A DNA stretch of 64,000 nucleotides from Flavobacterium antarcticum DSM 19726 (GTDB lineage Bacteria; Bacteroidota; Bacteroidia; Flavobacteriales; Flavobacteriaceae): assembly GCF_000419685.1 (NCBI RefSeq), contig NZ_ATTM01000003.1:62846-126845 (forward strand), in the 5' to 3' direction. This document shows, in pieces, positions 1 to 7,875 of the stretch (the stretch's first letter is position 1; each line of letters opens with the position of its first letter). The translations under genes were made by a program, and so were the position numbers. The notes under the pieces were generated by a model. The model had not been told where the DNA came from, ran no database searches, and was given only the letters and a program-made list of their open reading frames with translations.

Positions 1-1
1 A

Positions 2-598
2 TTCTTAGAAGGCAGATTGCTTGAGGAGGAAAAATCAAAACCGCAAGCGGAAAGAAGCGAATTAGCTTTGTTAGACAAATTGAATTTTGTTTTAGAGAAC
101 AACTTCAAACGTGTTTCTTACACGGAGGCGATTGATATTTTGAGAAATTCAACACCAAATAAAAAGAAGAAATTCAACTATATCATTAACGAATGGGGTG
201 CTGATTTACAGTCAGAACACGAACGTTTCTTGGTTGAAAAACACTTTAAATGTCCGGTAATCTTGTTTGATTATCCTGCCAATATCAAAGCATTTTACAT
301 GCGACTGAACGAAGACGGTAAAACAGTTCGTGCGATGGATATTTTATTCCCTGGAATTGGCGAAATCGTTGGTGGTTCACAAAGAGAGGAACGTTACGAC
401 GTTTTAGTAGAAAAAATGAAAGTATTGGGAATTGATGAAGAAGAGTTGTCTTGGTACTTGGATACAAGACGATTTGGAAGTGCAGTTCACTCTGGTTTCG
501 GACTTGGTTTTGAAAGACTTGTGCTGTTCGTGACGGGTATGACTAATATTAGAGATGTGATTCCTTTTCCAAGAACGCCTGGGAATGCGGAGTTTTAA
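2..598 (+). CDS. asnS: asparagine--tRNA ligase, C-terminal part (5' end outside window)
   Basis: This is the C-terminal 198 codons of a class IIb aminoacyl-tRNA synthetase that charges tRNA-Asn in the cytoplasm. The frame is open from base 2, so the gene begins before the window; the TTG at 17 is not a real start. The visible part is the catalytic domain. It contains the segment [14 protein letters not shown], the motif ending in [10 protein letters not shown], and class II motif 3 ([10 protein letters not shown]) near the end. The C-terminus [12 protein letters not shown] is typical of AsnRS and separates it from AspRS. A strong hairpin terminator follows at 621. From memory, asnS and rpoN are often neighbours in flavobacteria; here a toxin-antitoxin pair lies between them. 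Confidence 0.96.
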   Translation, partial: FLEGRLLEEEKSKPQAERSELALLDKLNFVLENNFKRVSYTEAIDILRNSTPNKKKKFNYIINEWGADLQSEHERFLVEKHFKCPVILFDYPANIKAFYMRLNEDGKTVRAMDILFPGIGEIVGGSQREERYDVLVEKMKVLGIDEEELSWYLDTRRFGSAVHSGFGLGFERLVLFVTGMTNIRDVIPFPRTPGNAEF

Positions 599-620
599 AA
601 AATAGTTAGTTTAAAGTTTC

Positions 621-666
621 AGGTTTAAAGTTGTTGAAATCTTCAGCAGCTTTAAACCTTTTATTT
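621..666 (+). terminator. intrinsic terminator of asnS
   Basis: A 17-bp stem (621-637 with 643-659, two G-U pairs) closes the 5-base loop AATCT. The outer 10 bp are a perfect inverted repeat (AGGTTTAAAG / CTTTAAACCT). A T-rich tail follows. It lies 23 bp after the asnS stop and insulates the toxin-antitoxin pair. Confidence 0.85.
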
Positions 667-716
667 TCAAATACTTTCATGTAATAAATTATCAGTGCTG
701 AATCAAACAATCCCTA

Positions 717-751
717 TTTGTTACCGCTGTGGTATTTTTTTGTTATCTTTG
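717..751 (+). promoter_or_regulatory. Bacteroidetes-type promoter of higBA
   Basis: The box TATCTTTG at 744-751 matches the Bacteroidetes -7 consensus TAnnTTTG exactly. A TTTG at 717-720 could be the -33 element, with a rather long 23-bp spacer. The toxin start lies 15 bp after the -7 box. HigBA-type pairs usually repress their own promoter; no clear palindrome is seen here. Confidence 0.65.
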
Positions 752-766
752 TTTTAAACTTACATT

Positions 767-1060
767 TTGAGAGTACTTGCTAAACGAACCTTACGATATT
801 TTTGGGAATTGAATCCTGATAGCGAACAGCAACTTCTGGTTTGGTTTCGTGAAGCGTCAAAAGCAGACTGGAACACTCCAAATGAAATTAAGTTGCAATA
901 TGCATCAGCGAGCATTTTAAGAAACAACAAGGTCGTTTTTAATATCTGTGGAAACAAGTACCGTTTAATTGTAGAAATAAATTTTATAAGAAAATGGGCA
1001 TTTATTCGATTTATAGGGACGCACAAAGAATACGATAAAATAGACGCAAATAATATTTGA
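767..1060 (+). CDS. higB: HigB-family type II toxin (mRNA interferase)
   Basis: A 97-residue protein of the HigB/RelE-like toxin family. These are ribosome-dependent or free mRNA endonucleases that slow growth when the antitoxin is lost. The sequence fits the compact HigB fold: N-terminal MRVLAKRTLRYFWE, a basic middle segment, and the C-terminal signature YRLIVEINF...FIRFIGTHKEYDKID. The start is TTG at 767; the family normally begins MR(V/I)-A-K, and no ATG lies nearby. The antitoxin gene starts one base after the stop. Order is toxin first, antitoxin second, as in higBA. The pair sits between asnS and rpoN and looks like a small mobile insertion, although no repeats mark its ends. Confidence 0.9.
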   Translation: MRVLAKRTLRYFWELNPDSEQQLLVWFREASKADWNTPNEIKLQYASASILRNNKVVFNICGNKYRLIVEINFIRKWAFIRFIGTHKEYDKIDANNI

Positions 1061-1061
1061 C

Positions 1062-1418
1062 ATGGAAATAAAAGCAATTAAAACAGAGCAAGATTACGAC
1101 GAAGCATTGGAGCGATTAGAAGTAATTTTTCACGCTGAAGTTGATACACCTGATGGAGATGAGGCAGAAGTGTTGTCTATTTTAATTGAAAAATATGAAG
1201 ATGAACACTATCCGATTGGAATGCCCGACCCAATTCAAGCGATAAAATTTCGCATGGAACAAATGGGAATGAAACAGAAGGACTTGGCAGAAGCTGTTGG
1301 TTTTACCAGTCGTGTAAGTGAAATTCTTAATGGCAAACGCAAACTAACTTTAGGAATGATTAGAAAATTAAGTGCAACTTTAAACATACCTACCGAGGTT
1401 TTAGTCCAAGAATATTAA
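1062..1418 (+). CDS. higA: HigA-family antitoxin with HTH domain
   Basis: A 118-residue antitoxin that should neutralise HigB and repress the pair. The N-terminal half (MEIKAIKTEQDYDEALERLE) is the helical region of the HigA family. The C-terminal half, about residues 62-118, is a Cro/C1-type HTH with the recognition segment KQKDLAEAVGFTSRVSEILNGKRKLT. It starts with ATG one base after the higB stop, so translation is probably coupled. Unlike many short HigA proteins it carries the long acidic N-terminal extension typical of the group paired with this HigB subfamily. Confidence 0.9.
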   Translation: MEIKAIKTEQDYDEALERLEVIFHAEVDTPDGDEAEVLSILIEKYEDEHYPIGMPDPIQAIKFRMEQMGMKQKDLAEAVGFTSRVSEILNGKRKLTLGMIRKLSATLNIPTEVLVQEY

Positions 1419-1505
1419 TTTCCAACATTAATGTTTCGTAACTTGAAGCTTCAAACCTTACAATTAAAATCATAATTCATAAATCTTAAATCATAATTTC
1501 TTAAA

Positions 1506-2966
1506 ATGCTTAAGCAGTTTTTAAATTTAAAATTATCTCAAAAATTATCTCCTCAGCAAATTCAGTTGATGAAGTTAATTCAATTGCCTACGCAAGCTTT
1601 TGAACAACGTTTGAAAGAAGAAATGAACGAAAATCCTGCACTTGAAGGAAGCGAAGAAGAGGAATATGAAAACGATGAACTCGAGTTTGAAGACGATGAT
1701 TATGATGATAATGACGACAACGAACGCATTGAAGCAGAAGACATCAACATTGATGAATATTTAAGCGACGACGAAACGCCGGATTACAAAACGCAAGTCA
1801 ATAATTACAGTGAAGAAGACGAACGCGATTCGCCTCTAGCGGCTTCGTGGAGTTTTCACCAGGATTTAATTAATCAGTTAAATACGTTTATCCTGAATGA
1901 TAACGAACGTCAAATTGCTGAATTCTTGGTTGGAAGCATTGACGACATGGGTTACATCCGAAGAAGTATTCCTGATATTGTGGATGATATGGCGTTTACG
2001 CAAGCCATTTATACCGACGAAGCTGCAGTAGAAAAGATTCTGCACGTCATTCATCAATTAGAACCTTCAGGAGTTGGTGCTCGTGATTTGCAGGAGTGTT
2101 TGTTGTTGCAATTGAAGCACAAAACACCAACAGAATCTGTTGATTTAGCGACTGACATTATCGAGAATCAGTTTGACGCGTTTACCAAAAAACACTACGA
2201 CAAGCTTTTACAAAAATACGATTGCACGAATGAATTGCTTAAAAAAGCGGTTCACGAAATTGAAAAACTAAATCCAAAACCAGGTGGTTCTTTTGCAGGA
2301 AACAGTAAGATTACGGAGAATGTGGTTCCCGATTTTACCATCAGGATTGTGGATGGCGAACTAGAATTGAGTTTGAATGGCAGAAATGCTCCGTCTTTAC
2401 ATGTTTCGAAAGATTACCAGGAAATGATGCAGACGTATAAGGATTCGCGGGATAAATCGAATTCGCAGAAAGATGCGGTTCAGTTTATTAAGCAGAAACT
2501 TGATTCGGCAAAATGGTTTATTGACGCGATTAAGCAACGTCAGGAAACCCTTTATGTGACAATGAATGCCATTATGCATTACCAAGAAGATTTCTTTTTA
2601 GAAGGCGACGAAACCAAGTTGCGACCGATGATTCTAAAAGATATTGCGGATTTAGTTGGCCTTGATATTTCGACCGTTTCTCGTGTGGCGAATAGTAAAT
2701 ACGTGGAAACGCCTTATGGAACGAAATTGATTAAAGAATTTTTCTCCGAAGCAATGAAAAATGACCAAGGGGAAGATGTTTCGACTTTGGAAATTAAGAA
2801 AATTTTGCAAAACATTATTGAAGCAGAAGACAAGAAAAAACCATTTCCGGACGATCAACTTGCTGAACTTTTAAAAGAAAAAGGCTATCCAATTGCAAGA
2901 AGAACGATTGCGAAATACCGCGAACAACTTGACATTCCTGTGGCTAGAATGCGGAAAAAAATGTAA
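1506..2966 (+). CDS. rpoN: RNA polymerase sigma-54 factor
   Basis: Sigma-54 directs RNA polymerase to -24/-12 promoters and needs AAA+ activators such as the NtrC-type regulator at 31417. The 486-residue protein has region I (residues 1-50, Gln/Leu-rich, KLSPQQIQLMKLIQLP). A very acidic region II follows (about 50-110). The core-binding region and an HTH (DIADLVGLDISTVSRVANSK, about residues 380-400) come next. The RpoN box ARRTIAKYRE is at residues 464-473; the usual motif is ARRTVAKYRE. The length is normal for the family. No TAnnTTTG box is visible in the AT-rich 87 bp between higA and this gene. A membrane-protein gene starts 10 bp downstream. Confidence 0.97.
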   Translation: MLKQFLNLKLSQKLSPQQIQLMKLIQLPTQAFEQRLKEEMNENPALEGSEEEEYENDELEFEDDDYDDNDDNERIEAEDINIDEYLSDDETPDYKTQVNNYSEEDERDSPLAASWSFHQDLINQLNTFILNDNERQIAEFLVGSIDDMGYIRRSIPDIVDDMAFTQAIYTDEAAVEKILHVIHQLEPSGVGARDLQECLLLQLKHKTPTESVDLATDIIENQFDAFTKKHYDKLLQKYDCTNELLKKAVHEIEKLNPKPGGSFAGNSKITENVVPDFTIRIVDGELELSLNGRNAPSLHVSKDYQEMMQTYKDSRDKSNSQKDAVQFIKQKLDSAKWFIDAIKQRQETLYVTMNAIMHYQEDFFLEGDETKLRPMILKDIADLVGLDISTVSRVANSKYVETPYGTKLIKEFFSEAMKNDQGEDVSTLEIKKILQNIIEAEDKKKPFPDDQLAELLKEKGYPIARRTIAKYREQLDIPVARMRKKM

Positions 2967-2976
2967 GCAAACACCT

Positions 2977-3585
2977 ATGTTGAGAAAAATCCTACCTGCA
3001 TTTTCCTATTTATTTCATCCGTTATTTATATCGGTTTATGCGGTAATTTTGTTTTTCTTTTTTGGCAAACACAGCTATGATTATCGTGAAGTATATTTGG
3101 TCATTATTCAAATTGTCATCATTACCATCTTCATTCCACTGACGATTTATTACCTTTTACTTTCTCTTGGAAAAGTAGATTCCATCATGTTAGCACACAA
3201 AAATCAACGTAGATTGCCTTTATTAATTCACGCAATCTTACTTTTAATTTTGATTCGAAAAAGCATTACGATTGACTACTTCCCTATTTTGTACTTTTTC
3301 TTTTTAGCGAGTTTTATCAGCACATTTTGGGCATTTGTATTTTTGTTTACCAAATTTAAAGTGAGTTTGCACCAATTAGCGATTGCATCACTTACCGTAT
3401 TCGTAATCGGAATCAGCATGCATTATAATGTACGAATGTTGTGGGTTATTGTTCCTTTACTTCTTTGTAACGGTTTTGTCGCATCTTCGCGTCTGGCTAT
3501 GAAAGCACACACGCCCACGGAATTAATTTTAGGGGGATTGATTGGAAGTTTGCCACAAATTGGACTCTTATATTTTTGGTTATAG
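2977..3585 (+). CDS. integral membrane protein, PAP2-like
   Basis: A very hydrophobic 202-residue protein with about six membrane segments. The start is ATG 2977, ten bases after rpoN, which suggests one operon; the frame is open further upstream, but that part overlaps rpoN. The C-terminal segment SRLAMKAHTPTELILGG resembles PAP2 phosphatase motif 3 (SR-x5-H-x3-D/E). A KNQRRLP segment near residue 75 may be a weak relic of the KX6RP motif. The central SGH motif is not obvious, so catalysis is doubtful. Possible role: lipid-phosphate handling in the inner membrane. The last 6 bp overlap the convergent gene 3580-4287. Confidence 0.75.
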   Translation: MLRKILPAFSYLFHPLFISVYAVILFFFFGKHSYDYREVYLVIIQIVIITIFIPLTIYYLLLSLGKVDSIMLAHKNQRRLPLLIHAILLLILIRKSITIDYFPILYFFFLASFISTFWAFVFLFTKFKVSLHQLAIASLTVFVIGISMHYNVRMLWVIVPLLLCNGFVASSRLAMKAHTPTELILGGLIGSLPQIGLLYFWL

Positions 3586-4287
3586 AATATAAAACATCAG
3601 TCCAAGATTTAGCGTCTTCATTTTCAAGGACTCATTATTCACAGTAACATTTTTAAACATGGGATTCAAACCATAATAGGCTTGAAAATTCCACGTGTTA
3701 AATCCAACGGCAATATAAGGTCCAAACTGAAGCTTGTTTAAGTCTTTATTATTTGTAACACTGTAGCTGAACCCAATTCCTTCGTGTTTGCTTCTGTCGT
3801 AAATTGCGTATTGAACCTTAAAACCAGTATAAATACGCCAAAACTTATACGATGTTGGCGTCGAGTTTCGCCATCGGAATTCAATGGGAACATCAATAAA
3901 AAATTGCTCAATTTTTCCTTTTGAAAGATCTGCATCGTCAACGATCTCGTAATTTTTAGTTCCAAATTCTTCATTGATAACTAAATTCTGTCGGTAATTG
4001 GCATACGATAGACCTGCTCCAACGGCAATTGCAAACGTCCGTTTCTCGTTAAGCGGCATGTCTCGAAGAAAACCAGCCGAAATTCCAGATGAAAATCCAT
4101 TTTGTCGAACTCCTTTTGGCACATTCGTCAATAAATTATAATTTATGCCAACATAAAACTGATCTTCCCGATACAGTGAATCCACTTTCGTAAAAAAGGT
4201 AGTATCAACAGTTGTTTTAGGCAAATCTTCTTGCGCAAAAGAAGTTGCTAAAGTCAGGCAAGCTAAAAGTAATAAGAGGTACCGCAT
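3580..4287 (-). CDS. outer-membrane beta-barrel (porin family) protein
   Basis: A 235-residue exported protein. Residues 1-18 are a signal peptide ending in ATSFAQ, the usual cleavage form in this group. The rest is rich in alternating polar and aromatic strands (FYVGINYNLL, WRIYTGFKVQYAIYD, GPYIAVGFNTWNFQAYYGL) and ends in a hydrophobic-aromatic strand (LNLGLMFYIL), as an outer-membrane barrel should. The size fits the 8-strand OMP_b-brl / PorT-like group. PorT/SprT of the gliding and type IX secretion machinery belongs to a similar class, but I cannot assign it to that protein from sequence alone. It is transcribed towards rpoN's membrane-protein neighbour. Confidence 0.75.
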   Translation of the reverse strand: MRYLLLLLACLTLATSFAQEDLPKTTVDTTFFTKVDSLYREDQFYVGINYNLLTNVPKGVRQNGFSSGISAGFLRDMPLNEKRTFAIAVGAGLSYANYRQNLVINEEFGTKNYEIVDDADLSKGKIEQFFIDVPIEFRWRNSTPTSYKFWRIYTGFKVQYAIYDRSKHEGIGFSYSVTNNKDLNKLQFGPYIAVGFNTWNFQAYYGLNPMFKNVTVNNESLKMKTLNLGLMFYIL

Positions 4288-4446
4288 TTATTTTGAAGGA
4301 ATGAAATTTTGAAGCATGATACAAATATATCAAAGTTATCTTTACCGATTGAAATTGTAGGAATAGAATTTATTTTCACGATAAAAATAACGCTTTATGT
4401 GTCACAATTTTTTACTAATTGAATGGCTTTTGTTAAGTGTGTTGCT

Positions 4447-4454
4447 TAAATTTG
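4447..4454 (+). promoter_or_regulatory. -7 promoter box of the hibernation factor gene
   Basis: TAAATTTG matches TAnnTTTG and ends 28 bp before the ATG at 4483. No well-spaced -33 element is clear: a TTTG at 4429-4432 gives only a 14-bp spacer. Confidence 0.5.
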
Positions 4455-4482
4455 AGTAGCTATAAATTAAAAAAAACTAATT

Positions 4483-4797
4483 ATGCAAATACAATTCAAT
4501 ACAGACAAAACAGTAGAAGGACACGAGAGAATGCAAAGTCACTTTTCAGAAGAAATCACGGAAAGTTTAAAACGCTTTGAAGATAAAATTACCAGAGTTG
4601 AAGTTCACGTAGGTGATGAAAACAATGATAAATTTGGCGTCGATGATAAACGATGTATGATTGAAGTACGTCTAGCCGGAAAAAATCCAGTTGCCGTTAC
4701 CAATCACGCAGATACGATTGAAAAAGCCGTTAGCGGTGCGACTGATAAAATGAAAAAATTACTGACAACTACTTTTGAAAAGTTGAAAGCACATTAA
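4483..4797 (+). CDS. hpf: ribosome hibernation-promoting factor, HPF/RaiA (short form)
   Basis: A 104-residue protein of the HPF/YfiA family. It binds the small ribosomal subunit in the mRNA/tRNA channel and parks ribosomes in slow growth. The fold signature is visible: an N-terminal strand (MQIQFNTDKT), a helix (SEEITESLKRFEDKITRVEVHVGDEN), and strand-helix elements to the end (IEVRLAGKNPVAVTNHADTIEKAV). It lacks the C-terminal dimerisation domain of long HPF. The gene stands alone with its own -7 box and a strong terminator directly after. Confidence 0.88.
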   Translation: MQIQFNTDKTVEGHERMQSHFSEEITESLKRFEDKITRVEVHVGDENNDKFGVDDKRCMIEVRLAGKNPVAVTNHADTIEKAVSGATDKMKKLLTTTFEKLKAH

Positions 4798-4812
4798 TAA
4801 AATAACTAAAAG

Positions 4813-4838
4813 CTCCTAATTAATTAGGAGTTTTTTTT
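4813..4838 (+). terminator. intrinsic terminator of hpf
   Basis: CTCCTAATTAATTAGGAG (4813-4830) is a perfect 18-bp palindrome followed by nine T residues, 15 bp after the hpf stop. Confidence 0.9.
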
Positions 4839-4895
4839 TACCTCATCGTTATTGAATATGGATTGGTTTGTTAGCATAAAGTGTATTTATTAGGT

Positions 4896-4903
4896 TATTT
4901 TTG
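4896..4903 (+). promoter_or_regulatory. -7 promoter box of the AAA ATPase gene
   Basis: TATTTTTG is an exact TAnnTTTG match. The box covers the TTG at 4901 that opens the reading frame, so translation must begin at the ATG at 4931. A TTTG at 4867-4870 is the nearest -33 candidate (25-bp spacer). Confidence 0.6.
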
Positions 4904-4930
4904 CAGTCAAAACCACTACACGATTTTCAC

Positions 4931-5647
4931 ATGCAATTATTCGATTTAGTCATTACCGACAAGCAAGATGTTGATTTAAAAGACATCATTTTCGATTCTG
5001 AAAATGAAAAAAATATTCACAACTTATTGAAAGAGTATAAGTATGTCGAAGAATTATCTAAGTTCAATTTGCCCATCAATAATAAGGTTTTACTTTACGG
5101 AAGTTCGGGTTGCGGGAAAACCACTACTGCAAAAGCTATTGCGAAAGCTTTAGGCAAACCTTTAGTGATTTTAAACTTGAGCAATGTAGTTTGTTCACGA
5201 ATTGGCGAAACGGCTCAAAACGTAAAGCAGGTTTTTGACAAAGCAGCACGAGAAAAAGCGGTTTTATTTTTAGATGAATTCGATCAAATTGGAAAAGAAC
5301 GCGAAACGGACGATAAAGATGTGGGTGAAATGCGACGACTCGTTAATTCCATCATTCAATTGATTGACTATTATCCGAAAAATGCATTGTTAATTTGCGC
5401 CACGAATCACGTAGAAATGATTGACAAAGCACTTTTGAGAAGATTTCAGCTTCGCATTAAATTTGAAATGCCGAGCCAAAACATATTAGATAATTACTAC
5501 GACGCCATTTTATCAAATTATCCTGAAAATTTGAAAAACATCATTAGAAAATACGGGATTTCATTTGCAGAAGCGAAAGACGATGCATTGACACAAGTGA
5601 AAACGATACTAATTTCATCTTTAGAAAATTCTGAACAAGAAGATTAA
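4931..5647 (+). CDS. stand-alone AAA+ family ATPase
   Basis: A 238-residue single-domain AAA ATPase. The Walker A motif GSSGCGKTT is at residues 57-65 and Walker B VLFLDEFD at 111-118. A sensor-1 segment LLICATNH and an arginine-finger/sensor region ALLRRFQLRI follow. The short C-terminal lid is helical. The N-terminal 45 residues are not a recognised substrate-recruiting domain. The architecture is like proteasomal or FtsH-type AAA cores, but no protease domain or partner gene is next to it, so the substrate is unknown. The start at 4931 was chosen because a promoter box covers the upstream TTG. Proteins of this kind may act as chaperones or in plasmid or phage-related processes. Confidence 0.8.
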   Translation: MQLFDLVITDKQDVDLKDIIFDSENEKNIHNLLKEYKYVEELSKFNLPINNKVLLYGSSGCGKTTTAKAIAKALGKPLVILNLSNVVCSRIGETAQNVKQVFDKAAREKAVLFLDEFDQIGKERETDDKDVGEMRRLVNSIIQLIDYYPKNALLICATNHVEMIDKALLRRFQLRIKFEMPSQNILDNYYDAILSNYPENLKNIIRKYGISFAEAKDDALTQVKTILISSLENSEQED

Positions 5648-5668
5648 CGTCAGATAATTATACCTGAT

Positions 5669-6622
5669 TTAAAGTTCTTTTGAAACCAAATAAACGGTAT
5701 AAAGCAAGTAAGAAACCAGCAAAATCGAACCTTGAATTCTACTAATATTCCGACTCTTTCCTGTAAAAATTGCAATTACTACGAAGATAGTTCCACCACT
5801 TAAAATCAGCAAGTCCTGATTAAAGTTGGTATTGTACTGAATCGGATTTATTAAAGCTGAAATCGGTAACACCAATAATAAATTAAAGATATTCGAGCCA
5901 ACTACGTTTCCAATTGCGATGTCGCTGTTCTTTTTCATGGCGGCAACAACGGACGTCACTAATTCAGGTAAAGAAGTTCCTGCGGCAATAATTGTTAACG
6001 CAATGATTTTCTGACTTACTCCTAGATCTGTTGCAATTGAGACGGCATTGTCTACCACTAGTTTTCCACCAATTATTAATCCTGCGAATCCAAGAATGAT
6101 CAGCAATGTAATTTGACCATTTGACTTCGGAGAAACGTCAATTTCTTCAGGCCGTTGTGTTTTTAATTGTCTGAAAATATAATAGAGGAAGCCACCAAAA
6201 AGCATTAATAGAAAAACAGCATCAATTCTTGATATTGATGAATTTGAGCCTGTAAAAAAATCATTCGCAAAAGCAAAAACCACTAAAGCGACAAGTAATG
6301 AAATTGGAATTTCACCTTTCGCTGTTGAGTTTTGAACTGCGATTGGATACACTAAACTAGCGATTCCTAGAATAATAAAGAGGTTGAAATTATTGCTTCC
6401 GATAATATTTCCCAAAACAATATCAGTAAAGCCATCGAGCGATGCCACGGAATTAACGACTAATTCTGGAGCGGAAGTTCCAAAAGCAACGATCGTCAAA
6501 CCAATTACTAAATCAGATATATTGTTTTTCTTTGCCAAAGAAGAAGCACCATTTACAAGCCAATTTGCACCGTAAATCAGTCCTACAAAACCAAGAATAA
6601 CTAAACTTATTGATAGAAACAT
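5669..6622 (-). CDS. calcium/sodium antiporter, YrbG-like (CaCA family)
   Basis: A 317-residue inner-membrane exchanger with about ten membrane segments. It carries the two inverted alpha repeats of the family. Alpha-1 is GTSAPELVVNSVASLDG followed by GNIIGSNNFNLF. Alpha-2 is GTSLPELVTSVVAAM followed by GNVVGSNIFNLL. The Glu of each GTSxPEL motif is the ion ligand. The likely role is Ca2+ efflux driven by Na+. The true start is ATG 6622 (MFLSISLVIL). The frame stays open upstream only because it runs through the tRNA-Ser gene, which must be excluded from the protein. Confidence 0.9.
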   Translation of the reverse strand: MFLSISLVILGFVGLIYGANWLVNGASSLAKKNNISDLVIGLTIVAFGTSAPELVVNSVASLDGFTDIVLGNIIGSNNFNLFIILGIASLVYPIAVQNSTAKGEIPISLLVALVVFAFANDFFTGSNSSISRIDAVFLLMLFGGFLYYIFRQLKTQRPEEIDVSPKSNGQITLLIILGFAGLIIGGKLVVDNAVSIATDLGVSQKIIALTIIAAGTSLPELVTSVVAAMKKNSDIAIGNVVGSNIFNLLLVLPISALINPIQYNTNFNQDLLILSGGTIFVVIAIFTGKSRNISRIQGSILLVSYLLYTVYLVSKEL

Positions 6623-6643
6623 AACTTTTCCTTTTTGTATTAT

Positions 6644-6685
6644 AAAAAAAGCCTCGTAAATCGAAAGATTGCAGAGGCTTTTAAA
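6644..6685 (-). terminator. intrinsic terminator after tRNA-Ser
   Basis: On the minus strand, AAAGCCTC and GAGGCTTT form an 8-bp stem around an inner AATC/GATT pairing, and a run of T follows. It lies between the tRNA-Ser gene and the exchanger gene. Confidence 0.75.
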
Positions 6686-6699
6686 ATTTTTATTTTTTG

Positions 6700-6787
6700 C
6701 AGAGAGAAAGGGATTCGAACCCTCGATACAGTTACCCCATATACTAGCTTTCCAGGCTAGCTCCTTCAACCACTCGGACACCTCTCT
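6700..6787 (-). tRNA. tRNA-Ser (anticodon GGA)
   Basis: An 88-nt class II tRNA on the minus strand, from 6787 down to 6700. The acceptor stem AGAGAGG pairs with TCTCTCT (one G-U pair at its base). The anticodon stem CTAGC/GCTAG holds the loop CTGGAAA, giving anticodon GGA, which reads UCC and UCU. The long variable arm is typical of tRNA-Ser. The T arm is GAGGG-TTCGAAT-CCCTT, and the discriminator base is G, as expected for serine. CCA is not encoded. Confidence 0.95.
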
Positions 6788-6846
6788 TTATTGGATTGCA
6801 AATAACATTAAAAAAAAGCAGTTTACATAATTTAAACGGTACTTTT

Positions 6847-7875
6847 TTAGGATAATTCACCACGTAAAGACGTTTCAAAAATGGTTTTGAAACTCGTTGC
6901 AGAAACATTTTGCGCTAATAAATACATCATTTTAGTAATTGCAGCTTCGGTAGTAATGTCTTTACCTGAAATTATGCCAAGCGTTTTCAGTGCTGTACTT
7001 GTTTCATACTGACCCATATTTACACTTCCACCGGAACATTGCGTAACATTGACGATATGTAACCCTTTATTTACGGCTTCTTGTAAGGAACTCAAAAACC
7101 AATCCTCAGTTGGTGCATTTCCTGCTCCATAGGTTTCAATGACGATTCCTTTCAAATTTGGAATATTGATAACTGCATTCATGGCTGCTTCATTTATTCC
7201 TGGAAATAACTTTAAAACAAACACGTTGTTGTTCAAATGTTTATGAACGATTAAATCTTTGCTTGATTTGTTTTTAAAAAACAATTCTTTTTCCACCTTT
7301 AAATGGACACCTGATTCTGCTAATGCAGGATAATTAGGCGAATTAAAAGCGTTGAAATGTTCCGCGTTTATTTTTGTAGTACGGTTTCCACGGTATAATT
7401 TATATTCAAAATACAAACCCACTTCTTGAATGACAGGTTTGCTTTTAACTTGTAAAGAAGCGATTTGAATTGCTGTAATCAGATTTTCTTTAGCATCAGT
7501 GCGTAAATCGCCAATTGGCAACTGGGATCCTGTGAAGATTACTGGTTTTGCTAAATTTTCCAACATAAAACTCAATGCTGATGCAGAATACGACATGGTA
7601 TCAGAACCGTGAAGCACCACAAAACCATCGTAAATAACATAATTTTCTTCAATCATTGTGGCAATTTGATCCCACATTTCAGGATTGATATTCGAAGAAT
7701 CAATTGGATTTTCAAATGAAATCGTTTCAATTTCGCAATCCAATTGCTTTAACTCAGGAATGCGTTGCAGTAATTTACTAAAATTGAAAGCTTTCAAGGC
7801 TCCTGTTTCAAAATCCTTCATCATCCCGATTGTTCCACCGGTGTAAATGAGTAAAATTCTAGCTTTAGATGGCAT
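6847..7875 (-). CDS. ansA: type I (cytoplasmic) L-asparaginase
   Basis: A 342-residue enzyme that hydrolyses asparagine to aspartate and ammonia. The first active-site motif TGGTIG is at residues 12-17 (nucleophilic Thr). The second, HGSDTM, is at 89-94, and the catalytic Lys segment TDAKENL is near 127. There is no signal peptide, so it is the low-affinity cytoplasmic type. Its start overlaps the 3' end of the acyltransferase gene by 11 bp, so the two genes are probably translated together. tRNA-Ser follows on the same strand. Confidence 0.93.
   Translation of the reverse strand: MPSKARILLIYTGGTIGMMKDFETGALKAFNFSKLLQRIPELKQLDCEIETISFENPIDSSNINPEMWDQIATMIEENYVIYDGFVVLHGSDTMSYSASALSFMLENLAKPVIFTGSQLPIGDLRTDAKENLITAIQIASLQVKSKPVIQEVGLYFEYKLYRGNRTTKINAEHFNAFNSPNYPALAESGVHLKVEKELFFKNKSSKDLIVHKHLNNNVFVLKLFPGINEAAMNAVINIPNLKGIVIETYGAGNAPTEDWFLSSLQEAVNKGLHIVNVTQCSGGSVNMGQYETSTALKTLGIISGKDITTEAAITKMMYLLAQNVSATSFKTIFETSLRGELS

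Noticed and set aside
3580..4287. Assignment of the barrel protein as PorT/SprT of type IX secretion
   Set aside because: Length and fold agree, but there is no specific motif and no T9SS gene nearby, so only the general class is reported.
6623..6781. N-terminal extension of the Na+/Ca2+ exchanger frame
   Set aside because: These codons run through the tRNA-Ser gene and its terminator; the protein starts at ATG 6622.
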